Assembly: GCA_964369475.1 (NCBI GenBank)
Contig: CAYJFK010000085.1
Location: 1-7,379, forward strand
Source of the DNA: CAYJFK01 sp964369475
GTDB lineage: Bacteria; Bacillota; Clostridia; Oscillospirales; Feifaniaceae
Direction of reading: 5' to 3'
Length of the DNA: 7,379 nt
Shown: positions 1-5,572 of the stretch, piece by piece
How the letters are laid out: each line of letters starts with the position of its first letter
Numbering within the stretch: the stretch's first letter is position 1
The notes under the pieces: model-generated
Told to the model about the DNA's origin: nothing
What the model saw: only the letters and a program-made list of their open reading frames with translations
Database searches by the model: none
Translations under genes and position numbers: made by a program

Positions 1-70
1 GAATTGGCACAGCTTTTTAAGTTGTTTTGTTAGTTGTCTGTTCTTGGTGTGGGTGAATTGCTCATAATGG
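1..70. other. Left edge, unassigned, possible gene remnant
   Basis: This is the stretch downstream of the XRE gene. No hairpin terminator is visible for that gene here. One minus-strand frame stays open from about position 85 to the window edge and reads as a lysine-rich peptide (it includes NRQLTKQLKKLC), but it has no ATG, GTG or TTG start and no ribosome binding site. It may be a broken gene end or simply chance; I cannot assign a family. Confidence 0.15.
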
Positions 71-409
71 TTATTGCACTTCTTTTATAATATCCTCAGC
101 TGAAATTTTAAATAGTTTTGCAAGCGATACTAAATTAGATGTACTTGGATCAGACGTTCCATTTTCCCATTTTGATACAGCCTGCCTACTAACTCCGATT
201 GCTTCTGCAACAAATTCTTGCGTCATTTTACTATTTTCTCTGTGCTGTTTCAGTATCTCTCCAAGAGTTTTTCTTGTTTGAGATTTTTCAATGCGAATAT
301 CTTTTGATTTAAGATACTTCAACAAAGCACGTACAATTAAAGTAACTATAAAAATTACAAAAGCTAAAAATACTAAACCAATCAAAGTTATTATTTTTGT
401 ATTTTCCAT
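71..409 (-). CDS. Membrane-anchored XRE-family HTH regulator
   Basis: A 112-residue protein with one N-terminal membrane segment (about residues 5-30), a basic juxtamembrane stretch (KYLKSKDIR, 31-39) and a C-terminal Cro/C1-type helix-turn-helix (about 48-108). The HTH shows the usual MTQEFVAEAIGVSRQAVSKW run, with the recognition helix around 74-84 followed by ENGTSDPS. By the positive-inside rule the HTH should face the cytoplasm, so this would be a DNA-binding protein tethered to the membrane. The ATG is preceded by AGAAAGGAG with a 9-nt gap. It lies 26 nt downstream of a 41-codon gene whose product copies its membrane segment, so the two are very likely co-transcribed. Base composition is clearly A+T-richer than in the gdhA and thi genes. 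Target genes cannot be read from the sequence; autoregulation through the repeats at 603-658 is an inference. Confidence 0.88.
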   Translation of the reverse strand: MENTKIITLIGLVFLAFVIFIVTLIVRALLKYLKSKDIRIEKSQTRKTLGEILKQHRENSKMTQEFVAEAIGVSRQAVSKWENGTSDPSTSNLVSLAKLFKISAEDIIKEVQ

Positions 410-435
410 AAGATAACGCTCCTTTCTACATAAGC

Positions 436-561
436 CTATTTTCTACTAACATCATGTGATTTAATATACTTAATAAGTGCTTTCACTAAGAGTGTCATTA
501 AACCAACAAAGAGTGCGAAGAATACAATACTGATAATTACTATTATTATGCTATTATTCAT
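436..561 (-). CDS. 41-residue single-pass membrane peptide, paralogue of the XRE anchor
   Basis: A short gene starting at ATG (559-561) with a strong ribosome binding site, AAGAAAGGAG, 9 nt upstream, and ending at TAG (436-438). The product is one hydrophobic helix (about residues 5-26) followed by a basic tail, VKALIKYIKSHDVSRK. It aligns without gaps to the first 38 residues of the downstream XRE protein at 18 identical positions, including the shared A-L-x-K-Y-x-K-S-x-D signature. The ribosome binding site and spacing are also nearly the same in both genes, which suggests a tandem duplication in which one copy lacks the HTH. Predicted topology is N-outside, C-inside. A plausible but unproven role is pairing with the anchor of the XRE protein to modulate it. 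A toxin-like membrane peptide is the main alternative. Confidence 0.75.
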   Translation of the reverse strand: MNNSIIIVIISIVFFALFVGLMTLLVKALIKYIKSHDVSRK

Positions 562-602
562 ATTAATCAGCTCCTTTCTTGACTTTATAGTACCATTTTA
601 GC

Positions 603-658
603 TTAGTTGCGACCACCAACTATTACGATACTATTGGTTGCAATATGGTTGCGACCAT
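603..658 (-). promoter_or_regulatory. Phased GCAAC repeats, candidate operator cluster
   Basis: Three copies of a GCAAC core (read on the minus strand) lie at 606-610, 637-641 and 648-652, with start-to-start offsets of 31 and 11 bp, close to whole helical turns. Two sit in short palindromes: ATGGT-TGCG-ACCAT at 645-658 and TATTG-GTTG-CAATA at 632-645. TTGCGACCA occurs exactly at 607-615 and 649-657, and ACTATT repeats 11 bp apart at 619 and 630. The block lies 42 nt upstream of the small membrane gene. It could bind the XRE protein, or another regulator, as DNA. If transcription starts at the promoter near 743-770, the repeats would also be in the RNA leader. Confidence 0.5.
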
Positions 659-884
659 AAAAATCAAGTGAAGCGAATATAAACAATCCCCAACTAACGC
701 AAAAACCAGCCTATGAAGATTACCGAAAATTATCTCTACACCATTATATCAAAAAAGTGTTGCATTTCAATTGCTTAATACTCATCTTTACTACTTTAAT
801 GTAGCTATCTCCTTGGTAAAAGAGATAGCGTTATATCATACAAATTTTACACTAAGAACCAAGTAACCACTTTTCGCGTAATTT
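659..884. other. Intergenic stretch with a small hairpin, no gene seen
   Basis: Apart from the minus-strand promoter at 743-770, no credible gene was found. There is one inverted repeat, GCTATCTC (804-811) with GAGATAGC (822-829) and a 10-nt loop, without a T-run on either side, so it is not a typical terminator. A 21-codon plus-strand reading frame begins near 712 but lacks a ribosome binding site. Confidence 0.4.
743..770 (-). promoter_or_regulatory. Sigma-A-type promoter for the small-peptide/XRE unit
   Basis: On the minus strand TTGAAA (765-770) is followed after 16 bp by TATAAT (743-748), a near-consensus promoter with an A/T-rich spacer. It points towards the small membrane gene and would give a leader of roughly 175 nt containing the GCAAC repeat cluster. 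A second, weaker candidate closer to the gene is TCGCAA, 17 bp, TATAAA, with the -35 inside the third repeat; use of that one would place the repeats as classical operators. Confidence 0.6.
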
Positions 885-916
885 AAATGGGTGTGCACAT
901 CTGTGCACACCCATTT
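885..916. terminator. Strong hairpin terminator downstream of gdhA
   Basis: A 14-bp perfect stem (885-898 with 903-916, core GGGTGTGCAC) closes a 4-nt loop, 29 bp after the gdhA stop. On the plus strand it is followed by a clear T-run (the six bases TTTTTT at 914-919, partly in the stem). On the minus strand the T-run is only three bases before AAAT. It is therefore probably bidirectional, and its better side faces rightward transcription. Confidence 0.8.
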
Positions 917-944
917 TTTATATACAATAAGTATATATTAACTA

Positions 945-2291
945 TTAATATACGCCCTGTACTGTCATTGCCTCTGCAACCTTTAGGAAGCCTGCAATGT
1001 TAGCACCTGCAACAAGGTTGTAGCCGAAGCCGTTGCCCTCTGCTGCTGTTGCCGAAGCATCGTGGATGCTCTTCATGATCTGGTGTAGTCTTGCGTCAAC
1101 TTCCTCTGCAGTCCATGCAAGACGCGAGGAGTTCTGGCTCATCTCAAGACCCGATGTAGCAACGCCGCCTGCGTTTGCAGCCTTGGAAGGACCTACAACG
1201 ACCTTCTTCTCGAGTAGGTACTCAAGAGCATCGTTTGTTGTGGGCATGTTGGAAACTTCGATGTAGTACTTTGTACCGTTGTCGATGATCTTCTTAGCCA
1301 TTTCCATGTCAACTTCGTTTTGAGTTGCACAAGGCATAACGATGTCAGCCTTAACGCCCCAAGGCTTCTGGCCTGCGAAGAACTCTACGCCGAACTTGTC
1401 TGCATAATCTTGAACCTTGTTACGGCCCGAAGCACGCATTTCGAGTAGGTAGTTGATCTTCTCTTCTGTTACAACGCCATCAGGATCGTAGACATAGCCG
1501 TCAGGACCCGAAAGAGTAACAACCTTTGCGCCAAGCTCTGCACACTTCTTGGAAACGCCCCAAGAAACGTTACCAAAGCCAGAAACAGCAACTGTCTTGC
1601 CCTTAATGTCGTCCTTCTCGTGCTTTAGAACTTCTTCTAAGTAGTAAACAGCGCCGTAGCCTGTTGCTTCAGGACGGATTAGCGAGCCGCCGTAGGATAG
1701 GCCCTTACCTGTAAGAACGCCGTTCTCCCAGCATCCCTTAATTCTCTTGTACTGACCGTACATGTAACCGATTTCACGAGCGCCTACGCCGATGTCGCCG
1801 GCAGGTACGTCAACGTCAGGGCCGATGTGACGGTATAGCTCTGTCATGAAAGCTTGGCAGAAACGCATGATTTCGCCGTCCGACTTGCCGTTAGGATCGA
1901 AGTCCGAACCGCCCTTACCACCGCCCATGGGAAGTGTTGTAAGGCTGTTCTTAAATGTCTGCTCGAAAGCAAGGAACTTCATTGTGTCAACCTTAACGCT
2001 GTGGTGGAAACGAAGGCCACCCTTGTATGGGCCGATAGCGCCGTTAAACTGTACACGGAAACCACGGTTTACTTGAACTTGGCCTGCATCGTCTACCCAT
2101 GTTACACGGAAGATGATCTGGCGCTCCGGCTCTACCATTCTCTCAAGTAGGCCTTGCTTCTCGTACTCTGGATGTGCAGCAACGATTGGCTCTAAGGACT
2201 TAAAAACTTCCTCAACGGTTTGGTGGAAAAGTGTATCACCGGGATTGCGCTCTTTTACCTGCTCGATTACGCGTTCTACATATGCATTCAT
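945..2291 (-). CDS. gdhA: Glutamate dehydrogenase (hexameric, clostridial type)
   Basis: A 448-residue protein of the usual length for the hexameric class, reversibly converting glutamate to 2-oxoglutarate and ammonia in the cytoplasm. The substrate domain carries GPYKGG (K90), K114, the catalytic lysine in PMGGGKGGSDFDP (K126) and PAGDIGVG with D166. The Rossmann domain starts near 230 with SGFGNVSWG (237-245). The ATG has AGGAGGG 9 nt upstream. The sequence is strongly like the Clostridium symbiosum enzyme as I remember it. It shares the residues at the coenzyme pocket (F239, P263, D264 in SGPDG), so NAD(H) rather than NADP(H) use is possible although such proteins are often labelled NADP-specific. 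It is a single-gene unit with its own promoter and terminator and fits amino-acid fermentation or nitrogen assimilation. The composition and regular codon use suggest high expression. Confidence 0.97.
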   Translation of the reverse strand: MNAYVERVIEQVKERNPGDTLFHQTVEEVFKSLEPIVAAHPEYEKQGLLERMVEPERQIIFRVTWVDDAGQVQVNRGFRVQFNGAIGPYKGGLRFHHSVKVDTMKFLAFEQTFKNSLTTLPMGGGKGGSDFDPNGKSDGEIMRFCQAFMTELYRHIGPDVDVPAGDIGVGAREIGYMYGQYKRIKGCWENGVLTGKGLSYGGSLIRPEATGYGAVYYLEEVLKHEKDDIKGKTVAVSGFGNVSWGVSKKCAELGAKVVTLSGPDGYVYDPDGVVTEEKINYLLEMRASGRNKVQDYADKFGVEFFAGQKPWGVKADIVMPCATQNEVDMEMAKKIIDNGTKYYIEVSNMPTTNDALEYLLEKKVVVGPSKAANAGGVATSGLEMSQNSSRLAWTAEEVDARLHQIMKSIHDASATAAEGNGFGYNLVAGANIAGFLKVAEAMTVQGVY

Positions 2292-2326
2292 AATAGTGGA
2301 CCCTCCTAATATTTTTCATTATTAAT

Positions 2327-2351
2327 CCGCTTCATAAATATGACGAAGCGG
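2327..2351 (-). promoter_or_regulatory. Hairpin in the gdhA 5' leader
   Basis: Perfect 7-bp inverted repeat, CCGCTTC (2327-2333) and GAAGCGG (2345-2351), with an 11-nt loop. It lies between the predicted transcription start near 2388 and the gdhA ribosome binding site at 2301-2307. A second small stem, CGGTA (2366-2370) with TACCG (2379-2383), sits just upstream. These may stabilise the mRNA or modulate translation; no known riboswitch is recognised. Confidence 0.45.
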
Positions 2352-2384
2352 AGCATTTAGTTGTACGGTATACTTGTCTACCGC

Positions 2385-2445
2385 CACCTTTTATAGTTTA
2401 AATCTATAAAGGTGTAAAGTCAAGTAATCATAAAAAAAATTACTT
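2385..2445. promoter_or_regulatory. Two inverted repeats overlapping the gdhA promoter
   Basis: One imperfect repeat pairs CACCTTTTATAG (2385-2396) with CTATAAAGGTG (2404-2414), one base being bulged; it covers the -10 box and much of the spacer. The other pairs AAGTAAT (2422-2428) with ATTACTT (2439-2445) and touches the -35 box. Position and symmetry suit protein operators controlling gdhA. The binding protein is unknown, and A/T-rich symmetry can arise by chance. Confidence 0.45.
2395..2423 (-). promoter_or_regulatory. gdhA: gdhA promoter
   Basis: On the minus strand TTGACT (2418-2423) is followed after exactly 17 bp by TAAACT (2395-2400). The -35 box matches consensus at five of six positions and the region upstream is A/T-rich, like an UP element. 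Transcription would start near 2388, leaving a leader of about 97 nt. Confidence 0.65.
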
Positions 2446-2462
2446 TAAAAAAGGAGTTTTTT

Positions 2463-2498
2463 ATGCAGAAAAATAAGCGTTTTTTTTGTATATTCTGA
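2463..2498 (+). other. Possible 11-codon ORF with a good ribosome binding site
   Basis: On the plus strand AAGGAG (2451-2456) stands 6 nt before ATG, and the frame reads MQKNKRFFCIF then TGA. No plus-strand promoter and no plus-strand gene follow, so this may be chance in an A/T-rich spacer. The rest of the 2292-2672 gap holds only the gdhA leader and promoter, the repeats and the terminator listed here. Confidence 0.15.
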
Positions 2499-2578
2499 CC
2501 AAAAAGAATAAAAATGCAATATATCCAATCGATATACGTCAGTTATTTAAACGGTTCTCTCGAAAAAGTGACAAAAAT

Positions 2579-2609
2579 AAACAGAGAACCGAATTTTGGT
2601 TCTCTGTTT
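2579..2609 (-). terminator. Terminator of the thiE-HAD unit
   Basis: A 12-bp perfect stem (2579-2590 with 2598-2609, core ACAGAGAACC) has a 7-nt loop. Read on the minus strand it is followed by TTTATTTTT, an adequate T-run, 64 bp after the HAD stop. A third copy of one arm, CGGTTCTCT, lies at 2552-2560. On the plus strand the T-run is weak (TTTGAAT). Confidence 0.8.
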
Positions 2610-2672
2610 GAATATAACTAATATTATTAATAAAACAGAATGCATACTTAACGCATTAATGCAAAAGGCGCA

Positions 2673-3326
2673 CTACACTATTATCTCGTAATCGGATAGC
2701 ATGTAGTCGCAAATTTCACGAAGTGCTGATTCGTGCTCGTTGTTTATTGCAATGCCGCATGTCGTCATTCCTGCTGCCTTAGCAGCGGTGCTTGCGTAGG
2801 GAGAATCCTCTATAACGAGGGTATCCTTCGGCGGAATGCCCATAAGAGATGCTATTTCCAAAAAGGAATCTGCCTCTGTCTTGGGGCGCATTGTCTCGCC
2901 TGCCATAAATGTGCGGTCGAAGTATTTGCCGAGATCGAGTTTTTGCAGGAGCATTTCGATAAGAGGTCTTGGCGAGAGGGTGAAAAGTGCAAGCGGTGCG
3001 CCCCTTGCCTTTAGTCTTGCAAGGGCTTCAGGTGCGCCCTTTAGCGCCACCGCCTCCCGCTTAAACACCTCTACGGCAAAGTTGTACCATTCTGCTTTAA
3101 GCTGCTCTACCGACATGTTTATCTTTAGCTCGTCTATAAAATAAACAAGCACCTGCTCGAAGTTTTGCGTGTTCAAAAAGGCAAGGGTTTCGTCGCTTAT
3201 TGTTATGTCGTGCACGGCGAGAAAGCGCCTTGTCATCTTGTTCCAAAGCTCCATCGTGTTAACTAATGTGCCGTCGAAATCAAATATGTATAGCTTAAAA
3301 GGGGGGAGAGCCCCCGAATTAACCAA
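2673..3326 (-). CDS. HAD-superfamily phosphatase, coupled to thiE
   Basis: A 217-residue HAD hydrolase with an alpha-helical cap between motifs I and II, as in the phosphoglycolate phosphatase/beta-phosphoglucomutase-like group. Motif I is FDFDGTLV (nucleophile D16, acid/base D18), motif II is FTLS (T116), K149 in RPK is the motif III lysine, and motif IV is VIEDSP (E173, D174). The start is TTG (3324-3326). An in-frame TAA stands directly before it, the next ATG (residue 25) would remove motif I, and GGAG lies 7 nt upstream. The gene overlaps the end of thiE by 8 bp, so translation is probably coupled. Known HAD enzymes hydrolyse thiamine monophosphate in bacteria that lack the kinase route, so a thiamine-pathway phosphate ester is the favoured but unproven substrate. 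General phosphosugar clean-up is the alternative. Confidence 0.9.
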   Translation of the reverse strand: MVNSGALPPFKLYIFDFDGTLVNTMELWNKMTRRFLAVHDITISDETLAFLNTQNFEQVLVYFIDELKINMSVEQLKAEWYNFAVEVFKREAVALKGAPEALARLKARGAPLALFTLSPRPLIEMLLQKLDLGKYFDRTFMAGETMRPKTEADSFLEIASLMGIPPKDTLVIEDSPYASTAAKAAGMTTCGIAINNEHESALREICDYMLSDYEIIV

Positions 3327-3951
3327 TTATCATCTCCGCCACGTCTCTCATGCGACGAGCGGCCTCCGTTATGTCTGAACGGGCAAGGATAGCCGATATT
3401 ACCGAAATACCGTCTAGACCGAGTCCTGAAAGGGCAGGCCCTGTGTCCTCGTTTATGCCACCTATGGCACATGCCGGTATGTCGGCATTTTCAAGTATGT
3501 TGAAAACTTCTTCCTTGGTAAGGGCAGAGCCGACAGCCTTTGTATCTGTCATAAATACCGCACCTACACCTATGTAGTCTGCCCCGTCCTCTATCGCCTT
3601 TTGAGCTTCTTCAAGCGTGTGAGCCGATACGCCAATAATCATATCCTCGCCAACAAGGCGGCGGACGATAGATGCAGGCATATCGGACTGGCCGACATGT
3701 ACACCCTCTGCGCCAACGGCAAGTGCTATGTCAAGCCTGTCGTTTATAATTAGCGGTATGCCATGCTTTTTGCAAACCTCTTGAACCTCGACGGCGGCAG
3801 ATAGGAAATCCCCCGTAGAGACATCTTTTTCTCTTAGCTGAACGAGTGTAACCCCACCCTCTATTGCAAGCTCTACGCTCCTTGCAAGCGTCATATCGCC
3901 AAGCCAGTGCCTATCTGTACAAAGATATAATGTTAAGTCAAAATTTTTCAC
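3319..3951 (-). CDS. thiE: Thiamine phosphate synthase
   Basis: A 210-residue TIM-barrel enzyme joining hydroxymethylpyrimidine diphosphate and the thiazole phosphate to make thiamine monophosphate in the cytoplasm. Family motifs appear in order: VQLREKD (Q38, R40, K42), IINDR (N70, D71), GVHVGQSDMP (84-92), GVSAHT (107-112), GVGAVFMTDTK (128-138), IGGIN (163-167) and GISVISAI (181-188). The usual GPIFPTxTK appears here as GAVFMTDTK, with the phosphate-contacting threonines and lysine retained. Start is GTG (3949-3951) with GAAAGGAG 7 nt upstream. It is the first gene of a two-gene unit with the HAD phosphatase. No other thi genes and no TPP riboswitch motif are in the window, so precursor supply must be encoded elsewhere or salvaged. 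Confidence 0.95.
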   Translation of the reverse strand: MKNFDLTLYLCTDRHWLGDMTLARSVELAIEGGVTLVQLREKDVSTGDFLSAAVEVQEVCKKHGIPLIINDRLDIALAVGAEGVHVGQSDMPASIVRRLVGEDMIIGVSAHTLEEAQKAIEDGADYIGVGAVFMTDTKAVGSALTKEEVFNILENADIPACAIGGINEDTGPALSGLGLDGISVISAILARSDITEAARRMRDVAEMIIG

Positions 3952-4014
3952 TTTGTTTCTCCTTTCAAAGAACCAACCTCATACTTGGAGGTGTCGTGCA
4001 TGTTGTTTTGGTTA

Positions 4015-4043
4015 AATATATCACATATTAAAAACAATTGCAA
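4015..4043 (-). promoter_or_regulatory. thiE-HAD promoter
   Basis: On the minus strand TTGCAA (4038-4043), 17 bp, then TATATT (4015-4020). Transcription would start near 4008, leaving a leader of about 57 nt. The leader contains only a small stem, ACCTC (3976-3980) with GAGGT (3988-3992), and is too short for a complete TPP aptamer. Confidence 0.6.
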
Positions 4044-4050
4044 ATTTTTT

Positions 4051-4539
4051 CTAAAACTCGTATCCCTCTCGTATGGGGTATACTCCCGCTTTATACCGAC
4101 TAACGTCCCATACATAGCGGTTTACATGCTTAATTCCACGGTCTCTAAGCTCGCTCCATTTGGGGATGGGTGCGACCCCTTCAAAGAGTGCGCCGCTTTT
4201 TTCTATTGTTCGAATAGAGGCGATGTTGTCGGGCGTGCAGGTTATAATTATCTCGTCCATATCGTGAGCTCTTGCTACTTGAGGCAACAAAAGACAAGCC
4301 CTTAGCGCATACCCTTTTCCTCTGTGTTGCCGCCTTACGCCGTAGCCGATGTGGCCGCCGTAGTAAACATCGTCGTTCATGCCTATCCTAAGATGAATAT
4401 GCCCCACATTTTCCTCTCCAACATAAGAGAGAAACTTATAAGAGGGTGCCCATTCACCCGGTCGCATTTTGGAATATTCCTCTACTTTTAAAGTTATCAC
4501 GCCATCTGATAAAGGCGGAATTTCAAAGAATTTTGCCAT
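4051..4539 (-). CDS. GNAT family N-acetyltransferase (COG3981-like)
   Basis: A 162-residue GNAT protein. The acetyl-CoA pyrophosphate loop is the RRQHRGKGYA segment (residues 69-78), followed by a long helix and the ITCTPDNIASIRTIEKSGA segment (99-117), in which N105 and S108 match the usual AcCoA/substrate side. This arrangement resembles the uncharacterised 'predicted acetyltransferase' group that acts on unknown small substrates. I chose the ATG at 4537-4539, which has GAGGT 6 nt upstream; the GTG two codons earlier would sit directly on the ribosome binding site. It lies 84 nt after the MBL hydrolase gene, with no convincing terminator between them, so read-through is likely. Its substrate cannot be inferred. 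Confidence 0.87.
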   Translation of the reverse strand: MAKFFEIPPLSDGVITLKVEEYSKMRPGEWAPSYKFLSYVGEENVGHIHLRIGMNDDVYYGGHIGYGVRRQHRGKGYALRACLLLPQVARAHDMDEIIITCTPDNIASIRTIEKSGALFEGVAPIPKWSELRDRGIKHVNRYVWDVSRYKAGVYPIREGYEF

Positions 4540-4623
4540 GAGCACACCTCGTTTACGGTGGAATTAATATAGCCTTATACAAGCTTATCAGCCGCTACAA
4601 AGACAGGGGAAGGTATATGTAAC

Positions 4624-5496
4624 CTACATTGTTATTATAGAGCAATTTTCAAGCTTGTATTCACTAACACCACCGCTCTCGTCGGGGGTTAGCTTGCCCA
4701 TTTGCAGATCGTCCACACCATTTAGCACTTCAAAATAGAGCGAAGTATCACAGCAGGGGATATTGTGCGAACAGTAAAGACGCTCGGCACGCCTTGCGTA
4801 CCGCTCGTTTTCGTGGAGCATTCTTGCAAAGGCATCTATGTCGGAGCGACCGCTGTAAGGGGCGCCGTCCATATGTAGGTATATGCCGGCCGGATATATG
4901 CTGTCGCCGGTAAAAAGTATCCTGTGTAGGTCATCGTATATAAATACACCGTCCTCCGAGTGACCGGGGGCAGATATTACACGCAAAATTCTACCGCCGA
5001 TGTCGAACTCTTGCCCGTCCATCATGGGAAGGCTCTTCCACGGTCTAATGCAGTATTCATCGGGCACAAAGTTCTTTGGAAGGGGTCGCCACACGGCATC
5101 ACCCTTTAGCTGATCTGCCACACGACTGTGAGGCACACCTTCGGTAGCCGAACGCTTAACAAAGTCGTTTTGCATGTTGTAACATGTCTCGAATTGCCAG
5201 TTAGAGCCAACATGATCCCAGTGGAAATGGGTGTTTATTACAAAAACGGGAAGATCTGTAAGCTCTTTAACAGCCGATCGCATGTCGCCTATGCCCGTAC
5301 CTGTGTCTACAAGAACGCCATAGGAACTGCCAAGCACAAGAAAGCTTATAACCTCTTGCCACTGACCGGGCTCTGCTATTGCAAAGACATCGCCGGGGAG
5401 CTTGTAGACCCAAAACCATTCGGTCTCGATCGGTACTTTCTCCCAAGCTGAAAACTCGGGACGAGGCATATTGGAATACCATTTTGCGCTACTCAT
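4624..5496 (-). CDS. Metallo-beta-lactamase-fold hydrolase
   Basis: A 290-residue cytoplasmic MBL-fold protein with the full set of metal ligands: THFHWDH (H90, H92, D94, H95), H179 in APGHSEDG, D198 in FTGDSIY and H244 in YCSHN. This set binds two metals in the glyoxalase II/lactamase superfamily. LVLGSSYGVLVDTGTG (52-67) is the typical beta strand and turn before the HxHxDH motif. It has no signal peptide, so a secreted beta-lactamase is unlikely; thioester, lactone or phosphoester hydrolysis are possible. The start at ATG 5494-5496 has AAAGGAGG 9 nt upstream; an upstream in-frame ATG 14 codons earlier has no ribosome binding site. It follows the exchanger gene by 74 nt, with only a weak hairpin in between. 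Cysteines are common but form no zinc-ribbon pattern. Confidence 0.9.
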   Translation of the reverse strand: MSSAKWYSNMPRPEFSAWEKVPIETEWFWVYKLPGDVFAIAEPGQWQEVISFLVLGSSYGVLVDTGTGIGDMRSAVKELTDLPVFVINTHFHWDHVGSNWQFETCYNMQNDFVKRSATEGVPHSRVADQLKGDAVWRPLPKNFVPDEYCIRPWKSLPMMDGQEFDIGGRILRVISAPGHSEDGVFIYDDLHRILFTGDSIYPAGIYLHMDGAPYSGRSDIDAFARMLHENERYARRAERLYCSHNIPCCDTSLYFEVLNGVDDLQMGKLTPDESGGVSEYKLENCSIITM

Positions 5497-5550
5497 AAGT
5501 ATGAACCTCCTTTTATTTGAGCTGTGAGTTAAGAACAAAGAACTGTGGTG

Positions 5551-5572
5551 AAAAAATTGCAGGCAATTTTTT
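5551..5572 (-). terminator. Weak terminator-like hairpin after the exchanger gene
   Basis: AAAAAATTGC (5551-5560) pairs with GCAATTTTTT (5563-5572). On the minus strand the stem ends in a run of six T, but the G/C content is only two pairs and the hairpin overlaps the exchanger stop codon. Partial termination between the exchanger and the MBL gene is plausible. Confidence 0.35.

Noticed and set aside
712..777. 21-codon plus-strand frame in the spacer left of gdhA
   Set aside because: No ribosome binding site and no similarity that I recognise; it overlaps a strong minus-strand promoter.
1033..2325. Several plus-strand open frames of 70-98 codons inside gdhA and its leader
   Set aside because: They are antisense shadows of a well-supported gene, with no ribosome binding sites or recognisable domains.
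3985..4305. 106-codon plus-strand frame across the thiE leader and the 3' part of the GNAT gene
   Set aside because: It is antisense to a real GNAT gene and to the thiE promoter. The ATG at its start has an upstream GGAGG-like run, but the product has no recognisable features.
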